64,000 bases of DNA, taken from contig NZ_JHQL01000001.1 of NCBI RefSeq assembly GCF_000712975.1, positions 248,001 through 312,000 on the forward strand, given 5' to 3'. Source of the DNA: Vreelandella neptunia. Lineage in GTDB: Bacteria; Pseudomonadota; Gammaproteobacteria; Pseudomonadales; Halomonadaceae. A model generated the notes under the pieces. That model made no database searches and was not told the origin of the DNA. It saw nothing but the letters and a program-made list of their open reading frames with translations. Made by a program: the position numbers and the translations under genes. Numbering within the stretch: position 1 is the stretch's first letter; each line of letters opens with the position of its first letter. This document shows positions 48,141-56,286 of the stretch, piece by piece.

Positions 48141-48794
48141 TCACTTGCGGTCACTTTTACGCACCAAGTAGTCGCCCAGACTTTGGAAGCCCTGCACCAT
48201 AATCACTAAAATAACGACGGTAATTAGCATGATGGTTGGGTTAAAGCGGTTATAACCATAGCGAATTCCTAAATCACCAAGCCCGCCGCCACCTACTGCT
48301 CCTGCCATGGCAGAGTAGCTGACCAGTGTCACTAGTGTAATCGTTAGGCCTGTGATGATGCCGCCCCTTGCTTCAGGGATGAGAACTTTGGTAATAATTT
48401 GCCAGGGTGTTGCACCCATTGATTGTGCAGACTCAATAAGCCCAGGAGATAGTTCGTTAAGTGCACCTTCTATTAAGCGAGCAACAAAAGGAATAGCAGC
48501 AATAGTTAGCGGCACTGAGGCTGCATTAATGCCAATAGAGGTGCCTACCAGCATGCGCGTGAAGGGAATAATCGCTACCATCAAAATGATAAAGGGGATT
48601 GAGCGGCCAATATTGGTAACAATGCCTAGCACTTGATTAAGCACCGGCATGGCCAAAATTTGGCGAGGACGGGTAACGTAAAGCATCACGCCAAGCGGCA
48701 GGCCAAGTAGGGTAGCAATGACGCCGGAAATGGCCACCATGTAAAGCGTATCCAGCGTGGCTTGTAAAATAAGATCAAACATTGCGCTGGACAT
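48141..48794 (-). CDS. metI: Methionine ABC transporter permease
   Basis: The 217-residue permease has five membrane helices and the ABC contact loop EAxxxG-like sequence near residue 135 (GATPWQIITKVLIPEARGG). It pairs with MetN and MetQ to import methionine. The start at 48794 overlaps the metN 3' end by 20 bases with GAGG nine bases upstream; an ATG four codons later is possible. Length and order match E. coli metNIQ. Confidence 0.95.
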   Translation of the reverse strand: MSSAMFDLILQATLDTLYMVAISGVIATLLGLPLGVMLYVTRPRQILAMPVLNQVLGIVTNIGRSIPFIILMVAIIPFTRMLVGTSIGINAASVPLTIAAIPFVARLIEGALNELSPGLIESAQSMGATPWQIITKVLIPEARGGIITGLTITLVTLVSYSAMAGAVGGGGLGDLGIRYGYNRFNPTIMLITVVILVIMVQGFQSLGDYLVRKSDRK

Positions 48795-49818
48795 GGCCGA
48801 GTACCTCTACCTGTAGTTGATGTGCTTCTAAATAAGCCATTGCTTCCTGGGTTTGTGCGGGGCTGCCGAGCAGCTCAGCAATCATCAGGCCTAGCGTACG
48901 GTCTTGAATAGACTCGACCTTTGCCTGAAGTATGCTGACGTCAACGCTGCACTCTCGTGCTAAGCGAGAAATAAGGGGGGTCGAAACCGCATCGCCGGAA
49001 AATGTTAGTCGAACAACAGGGTGAGTATGCTCACTCGGCGTGTCGCTTAACCGCTCAATCAACTCTTTAGGCGGACTGAGCTGCAAAAAGTCATTCAGGA
49101 ACTCTCGACCTAACTGCGTTCTAGGCGCAGTGAAAAAATCACCGACCTCAGCATCTTCAACAAGCTCGCCATTGGAAATAAGACTTACGCGGTGGCAAAT
49201 TGATTTCACCACTTCCATTTCGTGGGTGATCAGCAAAATGGTGATACCAAGCTGCTGATTAATTTCTCTCAGCAGCTCAAGGATAGAGCTAGTGGTCTGG
49301 GGGTCCAGTGCTGACGTGGCTTCATCGCACAGCAATACGTTGGGTTTACTGGCCAGTGCACGGGCAATGGCAACGCGCTGCTTTTGACCGCCAGAAAGCT
49401 GGGCTGGATATTGCTTGGCTTTATCAGACAAACCTACCAGCTCTAATAATGGCGCTACACGATTTTTAATAGCGCTGCGACTTTCACCCATTAATTCAAG
49501 TGGGAGGGCCACATTGTCAAATACTGTGCGCGTTGTTAGCAGGTTGAAATGCTGAAAAATCATTCCAATACGATGGCGGGCGCGGTTTAATTCGCCACGG
49601 CTAAGGCGAGTCATTTCCTGACCGTCGACGACTACGCTGCCAGTGCTTGGCCGCTCAAGCAGGTTGACGCAACGAATAAGAGTCGATTTACCTGCGCCCG
49701 AAAGGCCAATAACGCCGTGAATCTTGCCTTTGGGGATCGTTAAATTAACGTCTTTTAGGGCATGTACGGTGCTATCACCGGTGCCATAGGTTTTACTTAC
49801 ATTGCTAATTTCAATCAT
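48775..49818 (-). CDS. metN: Methionine ABC transporter ATP-binding protein
   Basis: The 347-residue ATPase has Walker A GLSGAGKST, signature LSGGQKQRVAIARAL and Walker B VLLCDEATSALD, then a C-terminal NIL regulatory domain (residues about 265-345) that binds methionine and causes transinhibition in the E. coli protein. The start is the ATG at 49818 with AAGGCAG upstream; a longer frame reading back into the leader is not supported. It is the first gene of metNIQ and lies 63 nt after a leader terminator, so its expression should depend on read-through. Confidence 0.95.
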   Translation of the reverse strand: MIEISNVSKTYGTGDSTVHALKDVNLTIPKGKIHGVIGLSGAGKSTLIRCVNLLERPSTGSVVVDGQEMTRLSRGELNRARHRIGMIFQHFNLLTTRTVFDNVALPLELMGESRSAIKNRVAPLLELVGLSDKAKQYPAQLSGGQKQRVAIARALASKPNVLLCDEATSALDPQTTSSILELLREINQQLGITILLITHEMEVVKSICHRVSLISNGELVEDAEVGDFFTAPRTQLGREFLNDFLQLSPPKELIERLSDTPSEHTHPVVRLTFSGDAVSTPLISRLARECSVDVSILQAKVESIQDRTLGLMIAELLGSPAQTQEAMAYLEAHQLQVEVLGHVQRNV

Positions 49819-49880
49819 AGCGTCTGCCTTAATGGTAGGCCGAAGACGGAGTGCGAGGGAGCAAGCGTAGGGCGGGAAAT

Positions 49881-49907
49881 AAAAAAAGGCCACCCTTACG
49901 GGTGGCC
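49881..49907 (-). terminator. Leader terminator upstream of metN
   Basis: GGCCACCC and GGGUGGCC form a perfect 8-bp stem with a GUAA tetraloop followed by U7, ending 63 nt before the metN start. Confidence 0.93.
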
Positions 49908-50003
49908 ATCAACGCTGGACACACCCTTTTAGCTGCACTTCACCAAGCTATTCGCTGGGTGGACGCCCGCAATCTGGGTACAAATCGGCGTCATTACATT
50001 TGC
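49881..50003 (-). ncRNA. Structured leader of metNIQ, candidate riboswitch or attenuator
   Basis: Between the promoter and metN lies a leader of about 123 nt ending in an intrinsic terminator. From 5' to 3' it shows a hairpin closed by GACGCC/GGCGUC (49987-49992 with 49962-49967) and an inner stem with wobbles. A second hairpin is closed by CACCC/GGGUG (around 49957-49961 and 49922-49926) with UAGCU/AGCUA inside. The terminator follows. The GGGUG strand can instead pair with the CACCC of the terminator, reinforced by CCA/UGG, which would block termination. No Met-rich leader peptide was found. It does not match the SAM riboswitch consensus sequences I know. Confidence 0.65.
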
Positions 50004-50009
50004 GGCGAA

Positions 50010-50038
50010 AGTCTAAAGAGTGGTGGCTGGCTTGTCAA
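50010..50038 (-). promoter_or_regulatory. Promoter of the metNIQ leader
   Basis: On the minus strand a perfect TTGACA (50033-50038), a 17-bp spacer and TAGACT (50010-50015) form one of the best sigma-70 promoters in the window. Transcription should start near 50003. Confidence 0.8.
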
Positions 50039-50279
50039 TTAGAACCCTTCTATTTCATGCTTTTGTGCTTGGGAGCAGATTTATTTACTGACTAAATGAC
50101 TTTAAAGAGTGGTTAGTGCTTTTTTATGTGTTTTTTGGTTGGTTGCTGTCAGGAAAAAGCTATTCCAATGCTGGTATCTGGGGCTTTGGCTGCACAAGCC
50201 CTAGGCATTAGTAGTAAGCTTGCACAAAATTTTTAACTCTATTTTATCTTGAAAGTGTTTCATAAGAGGACCAAGCCAT

Positions 50280-50906
50280 ATGTTTACAGGCATTGTGCAA
50301 GGCGTCGCTAAAGTTGTTGCGGTAAACGAACTCGAAGAGTTTCGTACCCATGTTATTGCATTACCTGAGGAAATGCGCCGAGGGCTGTCGATTGGGGCAT
50401 CGGTGGCTCATAACGGTGTTTGCCTGACGGTAACCGCCATAGAGGGTGAAAATGTCAGCTTTGACCTGATGCGTGAAACATTGCGTTTGACAAATCTTGG
50501 TGCAATTGCACCAGGGCAGTGCGTCAACATAGAGCGTGCGGCGCGCTTTGGTGATGAAATTGGGGGGCATTCCATGTCCGGCCACATTATTTGCATGGCT
50601 CGCGTAGTAGCGATAGAAGAGGCGCCTAACAATCGCAGGCTATGGTTTTCACTGCCAGAGAAAGTCGCTAAGTTTGTATTTGAGAAGGGTTACATTGGTG
50701 TTGATGGTATTAGCTTAACCGTAGGTGATGTGCGCCCCGCGAGCGATAGTGCTGGGGTTGAGTTCAGTGTCAATTTGATTCCAGAGACGCTGGCGCGCAC
50801 GGTATTAAAAGACCGATTGTTGGGTGACCGAGTTAATATCGAGATTGATCCACAAACTCAAGTGATTGTAGAGACGGTAGAAAGGGTGTTGGCTAGCCGT
50901 CTTTAG
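50280..50906 (+). CDS. ribE: Riboflavin synthase alpha chain
   Basis: Riboflavin synthase dismutates two lumazines into riboflavin. The 208-residue product has two related lumazine-binding repeats, starting MFTGIVQGVAKVV and again near residue 98 (SGHIICMARVV), with FDLMRETLRLTNLG and GVDGISLTVGDV. It is very close to E. coli RibC, the stand-alone riboflavin synthase, rather than the version inside rib operons. AGAGGACC precedes the ATG. The E. coli gene is named ribC or ribE depending on source. Confidence 0.94.
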   Translation: MFTGIVQGVAKVVAVNELEEFRTHVIALPEEMRRGLSIGASVAHNGVCLTVTAIEGENVSFDLMRETLRLTNLGAIAPGQCVNIERAARFGDEIGGHSMSGHIICMARVVAIEEAPNNRRLWFSLPEKVAKFVFEKGYIGVDGISLTVGDVRPASDSAGVEFSVNLIPETLARTVLKDRLLGDRVNIEIDPQTQVIVETVERVLASRL

Positions 50907-50926
50907 AAAGTTATTTTGATCTACCG

Positions 50927-50942
50927 TTGACCGATCGGTTAG
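50927..50942. promoter_or_regulatory. RutR-like palindrome upstream of the purine permease
   Basis: TTGACCGATCGGTTAG contains the perfect palindrome ACCGATCGGT. It shares TTGACCGAT with the site before the other NCS2 gene at 32 kb and matches 10 of 14 fixed positions of the RutR box. Confidence 0.5.
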
Positions 50943-50999
50943 CTCATGGCCTGAAGTTTGCTATTCATATAAGTGGGTGGGCGACTTCCCATCAACGCT

Positions 51000-51053
51000 A
51001 GCGGCACACGGGGTACTCGCAAGACGAAGAGCCTTTCGGTAATATGTGCCGCT
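51000..51053 (+). ncRNA. Structured leader before the purine permease, candidate purine/xanthine riboswitch
   Basis: AGCGGCACA (51000-51008) and UGUGCCGCU (51045-51053) form a perfect 9-bp stem closing a 36-nt purine-rich internal region that includes AAGACGAAGAG and CCUUUCGG. The element ends 51 nt before the permease ATG. Its size, two-strand internal-loop layout and gene context recall the xanthine-sensing NMT1 class, but I cannot confirm the consensus without a covariance search. A nested CGAA/UUCG pairing is possible inside. Confidence 0.45.
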
Positions 51054-51104
51054 TTTCTCGCATCAAGGGACGCATTCAGCGTAAGCGCGAAGGATAAAAA
51101 CGAC

Positions 51105-52403
51105 ATGAAACTTCTGGACAACTACTTCAAGCTCACTGAGCAGAAGACCACTGTAAAAACCGAGGTGATCGCTGGATTCACCACGTTCCTTACAATGGCT
51201 TATATCATTTTCGTTAACCCGAGCATTCTTTCGGAAGCGGGGATGGATTATGGCGCGGTGTTTGTTGCCACCTGTGTGGCTGCTGCGATCGGATGTTTTG
51301 TCATGGGGCTTTGGGCAAACTACCCAATCGCACAAGCACCAGGAATGGGGCTGAATGCCTTTTTTACCTATGGCGTCGTACTTGGCATGGGCTATACCTG
51401 GGAAGCGGCATTAGGGGCTGTCTTTTTCTCTGGTTTTGCCTTCTTTTTGCTGAGTATTTTTAAAGTCCGTGAATGGATCATCAATTCAATCCCGCTCTCG
51501 TTGCGTTTAGGCATTGCTGCAGGTATTGGCTTATTCCTTGCGATGATTGCACTTAAAAATGCCGGTATTGTGGTCGCAAATCCAGCCACCTATGTGGCAC
51601 TTGGTGATCTATCCCAGCCTCCCGCACTTTACGCCTTATTGGGCTTTTTCGTTATTACGGCGCTTTCCTACCTGCGCGTAACCGGCGCAGTAATGATAGG
51701 TATTTTAGGTGTTACGATCCTTGCGATGTTGTTTGGTCATAACCAGTATGGCGGTATTATGTCGATGCCTCCTTCCATTGCGCCTACCTTTATGGCAATG
51801 GATTTAATGGGCGCGCTGGATGTGGCAATGCTTAGCGTTATCTTTGCCTTTTTGTTTGTTGATCTTTTCGACACATCAGGCACGCTCGTAGGGGTTGCTC
51901 ATCGTGGAAAGCTGCTGGATGAAGATGGCAAGTTGCCACGCATTGGTCGCGCCATGATGGCCGATAGTACCGCGTCTATGGCAGGTGCTGCACTGGGTAC
52001 TTCAACAACGACTAGTTATATCGAGTCAACTGCAGGTATCGCTTCGGGAGGCCGCACCGGTTTAACCGCAGTTGTGGTGGGGCTTCTGTTCTTAATTAGT
52101 CTTTTCTTTGCACCATTAGCAGGGTCTATTCCTGCTTATGCGACCGCAGGTGCTCTGCTGTATGTAGCTGTACTGATGGCGGGCAGCTTGGCTAATGCTA
52201 ATTGGGAAGATCCTACTGACGCCGCGCCGGTACTAATTGCTGCCCTAGCCATGCCGCTGACCTTCTCTATTGCAGAAGGTATCGCGCTAGGTTTCATCAG
52301 CTATGTGGCGATTAAGACTTTGGCTGGTCGTTTTAGCGATTTGAATCCAGCCGTTATTATTTTGGCACTACTGTTTGCAGCGAAGTTTTTATTCCTGGGT
52401 TAA
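51105..52403 (+). CDS. NCS2/AzgA family guanine-hypoxanthine type permease
   Basis: The 432-residue protein has 12-14 membrane helices and begins LDNYFKLTEQKTTVKTEVIAGFTTFLTMAYIIFVNP, given here only as the family's start pattern (TVKTEVIAGFTTFLTMAYI). DLFDTSGTLVGVAHR and GTSTTTSYIESTAGIASGGRTGLT are the AzgA/PbuG signatures. Such permeases import adenine, guanine or hypoxanthine with protons. The start is the ATG at 51105 with AAGGATAAAAACGAC upstream; the long upstream frame runs through the leader and is not coding. It heads permease-apt-gpt, so imported bases would go directly to salvage. Confidence 0.92.
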   Translation: MKLLDNYFKLTEQKTTVKTEVIAGFTTFLTMAYIIFVNPSILSEAGMDYGAVFVATCVAAAIGCFVMGLWANYPIAQAPGMGLNAFFTYGVVLGMGYTWEAALGAVFFSGFAFFLLSIFKVREWIINSIPLSLRLGIAAGIGLFLAMIALKNAGIVVANPATYVALGDLSQPPALYALLGFFVITALSYLRVTGAVMIGILGVTILAMLFGHNQYGGIMSMPPSIAPTFMAMDLMGALDVAMLSVIFAFLFVDLFDTSGTLVGVAHRGKLLDEDGKLPRIGRAMMADSTASMAGAALGTSTTTSYIESTAGIASGGRTGLTAVVVGLLFLISLFFAPLAGSIPAYATAGALLYVAVLMAGSLANANWEDPTDAAPVLIAALAMPLTFSIAEGIALGFISYVAIKTLAGRFSDLNPAVIILALLFAAKFLFLG

Positions 52404-52437
52404 AAGCCCGTCTTACTATTAATCAATGAGAGACGCG

Positions 52438-52983
52438 ATGAGCATCTACGGCGACTACATTAAGTCCGTTATTCGCACGGTTCCTGACTGGCCAGAGCAG
52501 GGCGTAAATTTTCGTGATATCACGCCACTTCTGCAAAATAGCGCTGCCTTTCGCAAGCTGATCGACAGCTTTGTGCACCGTTACCAGGAAATGAACTTAG
52601 ATGCCATCGCGGCTATTGATGCCCGAGGCTTCATTATTGGTGCGCCGCTGGCATACGAGCTAGGCTGTAGCTTTGTCCCTGTGCGTAAGAAGGGCAAGCT
52701 GCCGTTCAAAACAATCAGTGAGACTTATACGCTTGAATACGGTCATTCAGAGGTTGAGCTTCATTCTGATGCTTTTCAGGAAAATGATCGCATCCTGTTG
52801 ATGGATGATCTGATTGCAACAGGTGGCACCATGCTCGCAGCAGCGAATCTTATTCAGCGCTCTGGTGGTCAAGTGGTAGAAACAGCAACCATTATTGATC
52901 TCCCTGAACTGGGTGGTTCTCAGAAAATTCGCGATGCTGGCTATAGCGTATTCGCGGTATGTTCCTTCACTGAAAGCGAGTAA
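52438..52983 (+). CDS. apt: Adenine phosphoribosyltransferase
   Basis: Apt converts adenine and PRPP to AMP. The 181-residue product has [35 protein letters not shown] and the PRPP loop [14 protein letters not shown]. The start is probably the ATG at 52438 with GAGAG upstream; an ATG four codons earlier lies in that sequence. It follows the purine permease by 34 bp and precedes gpt by 8 bp, forming a purine salvage unit. Confidence 0.95.
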   Translation: MSIYGDYIKSVIRTVPDWPEQGVNFRDITPLLQNSAAFRKLIDSFVHRYQEMNLDAIAAIDARGFIIGAPLAYELGCSFVPVRKKGKLPFKTISETYTLEYGHSEVELHSDAFQENDRILLMDDLIATGGTMLAAANLIQRSGGQVVETATIIDLPELGGSQKIRDAGYSVFAVCSFTESE

Positions 52984-52991
52984 CGCACCTT

Positions 52992-53471
52992 ATGAGCAGC
53001 GAGCGCTATCATCAACACTTCACCGTTTCTTGGGATCAGCTACATCGCGATGTGCGCCAGCTGTGTCATCAGCTAATAGAACGGGACTTTAAAGGCATTG
53101 TAGCGATTACCCGTGGTGGTTTAATTCCTGCAGCGCTGATTGCACGCGAACTTAACATCCGTTTGATCGATACTATTTGTATTAAAAGTTATGATCATAT
53201 GGATCAAGGTGGTTTAGACATCATGAAGGGCGTTGATCATGATGGCGATGGCTGGCTGCTAGTCGATGACTTGGTGGACACTGGTAAAACCGCGCGTGCT
53301 GTTCGTGAAATGCTGCCGAAAGCACACTTTGTGACAATTTATGCCAAACCAGAAGGACGTCCTCTGGTAGACCAATACCTTACCGAAGTGGCTCAGCAGT
53401 GCTGGATCCAATTTCCTTGGGATATGGGCATTGCGTATGTTGAGCCGCTAGCGGATCAACTGAAGAAGTAA
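52992..53471 (+). CDS. gpt: Xanthine-guanine phosphoribosyltransferase
   Basis: Gpt converts xanthine, guanine and hypoxanthine to their nucleotides. The 159-residue product matches E. coli Gpt along its length, with [21 protein letters not shown] and the PRPP loop [17 protein letters not shown]. It is co-directional with apt and ung, whose start is one base after the gpt stop. Preference for xanthine fits the idea that the upstream leader senses a purine. Confidence 0.95.
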   Translation: MSSERYHQHFTVSWDQLHRDVRQLCHQLIERDFKGIVAITRGGLIPAALIARELNIRLIDTICIKSYDHMDQGGLDIMKGVDHDGDGWLLVDDLVDTGKTARAVREMLPKAHFVTIYAKPEGRPLVDQYLTEVAQQCWIQFPWDMGIAYVEPLADQLKK

Positions 53472-53472
53472 T

Positions 53473-54156
53473 ATGGCCAACCCGCTACCCGACGACTGGA
53501 AGCAATGGCTTGGGCAAGAATTTCAGGCTGACTATATGTCAGCGCTGAAAGCATTTCTGGCCCAAGAGAAAGCAGCAAAAAAGGTGATTTATCCGCACTC
53601 ATCGCACTGGTTTCGCGCTTTTGAGCTGACGCCTTTAGCCTCTGTAAAAGTCGTTATTTTAGGGCAAGACCCTTATCACGGCCCAAACCAGGCTCATGGC
53701 TTGTGTTTTTCAGTACAGCCAGGCATTCAGGTACCTCCCTCTTTAGTCAATATTTATAAAGAGTTAGCGTCTGATGTAGGTTTTAGGCCTGTGCGTCATG
53801 GCTTCTTAGAGTCGTGGGCGACTCAGGGAGTGTTGTTACTGAACGCTGCGCTAACGGTTGAGCAAGGCAATGCCGCTTCTCACCGTGGTAAGGGGTGGGA
53901 GCACTTTACCGATTGTGCCATTGAAACGGTCAGTCAGCATGCTGAACCATGTGTCTTCCTGCTATGGGGTAGCCATGCGCGGCAGAAGAAAGCACTGATT
54001 GATCAATCGCACCACTTGGTGTTGGAGTCTCCGCATCCGTCTCCACTCTCTGCGCATAGAGGCTTTTTTGGTAATCACCACTTTTCTAGGGCCAACCAGT
54101 TTCTAACCGAACATGGGCGCTCACCGATTGAGTGGCAATTGCCGGAAACCCCTTAA
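53473..54156 (+). CDS. ung: Uracil-DNA glycosylase
   Basis: Ung removes uracil from DNA. The 227-residue product has the catalytic water-activating motif [22 protein letters not shown] (in parts: GQDPYHG, HGLCFSV), the uracil-binding [12 protein letters not shown], and the DNA-intercalating loop [16 protein letters not shown]. It starts one base after gpt, so it appears to be in the salvage operon. This links base repair to nucleobase metabolism by transcription only. Confidence 0.96.
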   Translation: MANPLPDDWKQWLGQEFQADYMSALKAFLAQEKAAKKVIYPHSSHWFRAFELTPLASVKVVILGQDPYHGPNQAHGLCFSVQPGIQVPPSLVNIYKELASDVGFRPVRHGFLESWATQGVLLLNAALTVEQGNAASHRGKGWEHFTDCAIETVSQHAEPCVFLLWGSHARQKKALIDQSHHLVLESPHPSPLSAHRGFFGNHHFSRANQFLTEHGRSPIEWQLPETP

Positions 54157-54253
54157 CCTAATGGTCAGTTGCGGGTAGAATGGCGCGCAATTTTGTAAGC
54201 TTGTCGATGCGACCTAGGTCGCCATCCTGAATCCCCTGCAGCGAGGAAGTCCC

Positions 54254-54883
54254 ATGAGTGTTTACGCCATTAACCATCCGCTTGTTCAACATAAGCTGGG
54301 ACTAATGCGCGAAGCTGATTTGAGCACCAAGAGCTTCCGAGAACTAGCAGGTGAAGTGGCGAAACTGCTTACTTATGAGGCTACCAAAGGTCTCGAACTT
54401 GAAGATCATGAAATTCAAGGCTGGAACAATGCGCCAATTGCCACGCGACGTTTAAAAGGCAAGAAAGTGACGGTTGTGCCGATCCTACGTGCTGGCTTAG
54501 GTATGTTGGAGGGAGTCACTGACCTGATACCCAGTGCTCGTGTCAGCGTTGTGGGACTTTATCGTGATGAGGAAACACTTCAGCCAGTGCCTTATTTCGC
54601 TAAGTTTGCAAACGATATCGAAGAGCGCATGGCGCTTGTGATTGACCCTATGCTTGCGACGGGTGGTTCAATGGTTGCAACACTAGATATGTTGCGCGAG
54701 CGGGGTTGTGAGCATATGAAAGTCATTGTGCTAGTGGCTGCGCCTGAAGGTATCAAACGAGTCCAGGATGCTTACCCTGATGTTGAAATTTACACCGCAT
54801 CAGTAGATGACCGGCTCGATGAGCACGGCTATATCGTGCCTGGCTTGGGAGATGCTGGCGATAAAATTTTCGGGACGCGCTGA
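54254..54883 (+). CDS. upp: Uracil phosphoribosyltransferase
   Basis: Upp converts uracil and PRPP to UMP. The 209-residue product has [21 protein letters not shown], the PRPP loop [19 protein letters not shown] and the C-terminal uracil-binding [16 protein letters not shown]. It is followed by a terminator and then the uracil permease, the same pairing as upp-uraA of E. coli. It lies about 100 bp after ung with GCGAGGAAGTCCC before the ATG. Confidence 0.97.
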   Translation: MSVYAINHPLVQHKLGLMREADLSTKSFRELAGEVAKLLTYEATKGLELEDHEIQGWNNAPIATRRLKGKKVTVVPILRAGLGMLEGVTDLIPSARVSVVGLYRDEETLQPVPYFAKFANDIEERMALVIDPMLATGGSMVATLDMLRERGCEHMKVIVLVAAPEGIKRVQDAYPDVEIYTASVDDRLDEHGYIVPGLGDAGDKIFGTR

Positions 54884-54897
54884 GCTTTCTGACTAAC

Positions 54898-54933
54898 AAT
54901 GCCCCTTACGCTTTGCGTCGGGGGCATTTTTTT
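54898..54933 (+). terminator. Terminator between upp and uraA
   Basis: AATGCCCC pairs with GGGGCATT, with ACGC/GCGT inside, followed by T7. It should reduce transcription from upp into uraA. Confidence 0.88.
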
Positions 54934-54934
54934 G

Positions 54935-54988
54935 GCTAACCACCTATTGTTGGCTAACCACCTACTTTTTGCTAACCACCTACAACGA
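54935..54988. repeat. Three 18-bp tandem repeats before uraA
   Basis: GCTAACCACCTA begins at 54935, 54953 and 54971, an exact 18-bp period with diverging 6-bp tails, between the upp terminator and the uraA start. Confidence 0.9.
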
Positions 54989-55006
54989 AATATTGGAAGC
55001 GTTTAA

Positions 55007-56236
55007 ATGAGCAATTCAGCAAGTCATGAGTCTTGGCCAAAAATGCTGCTAACAGGCGCGCAAATGCTATTTGTCGCGTTTGGTGCGCTGGTATTGGTGC
55101 CGTTACTGACCGGGTTAGATCCCAGTGTTGCGCTATTTACCGCTGGAGTTGGCACCCTAGTATTTCACGGGGTTACTAAACAAACGGTACCGGTTTTTCT
55201 GGCCTCCTCATTTGCATTCATTGCCCCGATTCAGGGTTCGATTGCAAGTTTTGGCGTGTCGGCAACGCTGGGGGGGCTGATGGCTGCGGGGGTTGTTTAC
55301 GTTGTTATTTCCCAGGCAGTGCGTGTTAAAGGCACGGCATGGCTACATAGGTTGCTGCCGCCTGTTGTGGTCGGGCCGGTTATCATGGTGATTGGTTTAG
55401 CATTGGCGCCAGTCGCTGTCAGTATGGCGACAGGCGAGACAAGCGATAACATTGGTTATGGTCAAGCGATTTTCCTTTCTATGGCCAGCTTGCTAGTGAC
55501 GCTTGTATTAGCTGTTTTTGGGCGTGGAATTTTACGTCTGGTGCCGATTATGGGCGGCATTGCAGTAGGGTATGGCTTAGCGCTTGTGATGGGTGTCGTC
55601 GATTTTACCTCCGTACGTGATGCTGCTTGGTTGTCGGTGCCTAGTTTTACCGCCCCTAGCTTTCACTGGGCAGCGATTTTGTTCATGATTCCCGTTGCAA
55701 TTGCTCCCGCAGTTGAGCATATCGGCGACATGGTGGCGATAGGCTCGGTGACCCGTAAAAACTATCTTGAAAAACCTGGCCTTCATCGCACCTTGTTAGG
55801 TGATGGATTGGCGACCATGACCGCTGCCTTGTTTGGTGGACCTCCCAATACTACTTATTCAGAAGTCACGGGGGCGGTGACGCTGACTAAGGCGTTTAAC
55901 CCGATGTATATGGTAATTGCCGCCGTTATCGCGATTGTACTGGCCTTTGTAGGTAAGCTGGGTGCGTTATTGCAAACCATTCCAGGCCCTGTGATGGGGG
56001 GGATTATGACCCTGCTGTTTGGCTCCATTGCGGTGATTGGCATGAACACTCTGGTGCGTGCTGGTCAGTCATTAACAGCGGCGCGTAATCTCGTGGTGGT
56101 CTCGTTAATTTTAGTGTTTGGGATAGGTGGAATGCAGTTCGGGGGCGGACAGTTCACTCTTCAAGGCGTGAGCTTAGCCGCGCTGGTCGGCATTGCGCTA
56201 AACTGGCTCTTGCCTGTTGAAAAAGAGGGTGAGTAG
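55007..56236 (+). CDS. uraA: Uracil permease (NCS2)
   Basis: UraA is a proton-coupled uracil importer. The 409-residue product has about 14 membrane segments, with the substrate-binding glutamates in IAPAVEHIGDMVAIG and GGPPNTTYSEVTGAV at the places known from the E. coli structure. It lies downstream of upp, the enzyme that traps uracil as UMP. The ribosome binding site (GGAAGCG) is adequate. A third NCS2 gene in the window, it does not carry the RutR-like palindrome seen before the other two. Confidence 0.94.
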   Translation: MSNSASHESWPKMLLTGAQMLFVAFGALVLVPLLTGLDPSVALFTAGVGTLVFHGVTKQTVPVFLASSFAFIAPIQGSIASFGVSATLGGLMAAGVVYVVISQAVRVKGTAWLHRLLPPVVVGPVIMVIGLALAPVAVSMATGETSDNIGYGQAIFLSMASLLVTLVLAVFGRGILRLVPIMGGIAVGYGLALVMGVVDFTSVRDAAWLSVPSFTAPSFHWAAILFMIPVAIAPAVEHIGDMVAIGSVTRKNYLEKPGLHRTLLGDGLATMTAALFGGPPNTTYSEVTGAVTLTKAFNPMYMVIAAVIAIVLAFVGKLGALLQTIPGPVMGGIMTLLFGSIAVIGMNTLVRAGQSLTAARNLVVVSLILVFGIGGMQFGGGQFTLQGVSLAALVGIALNWLLPVEKEGE

Positions 56237-56286
56237 CTACTTAACTGTCTGTTCATTTACTATCTGTTCATCATTGGGAGTCGTTA

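Larger units (their letters stand above)
49819..50279. other. Divergent intergenic region between metN and ribE
   Basis: The left two-thirds hold the metNIQ promoter, leader RNA and terminator. The right part (50040-50279) is A/T-rich and should contain the ribE promoter. I looked for an FMN riboswitch before ribE and found none. Confidence 0.6.

Noticed and set aside
49915..49935. AGGGTGTGTCCAGCG in the metN leader resembles the T-box sequence AGGGTGGNACCGCG
   Set aside because: The match is partial, the leader is too short for a T-box stem I, and T-boxes are not expected in gammaproteobacteria.
49881..50003. Ribosome-mediated attenuation by a Met-rich leader peptide in the metN leader
   Set aside because: The ATG codons are followed at once by stops (ATGTAATGA) and no frame contains several Met codons.
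50040..50279. Possible FMN riboswitch before ribE
   Set aside because: None of the conserved RFN element sequences could be found.
54935..54988. Three 18-bp repeats as a small CRISPR array
   Set aside because: The repeats are head to tail without spacers, too short, and no cas genes are present.
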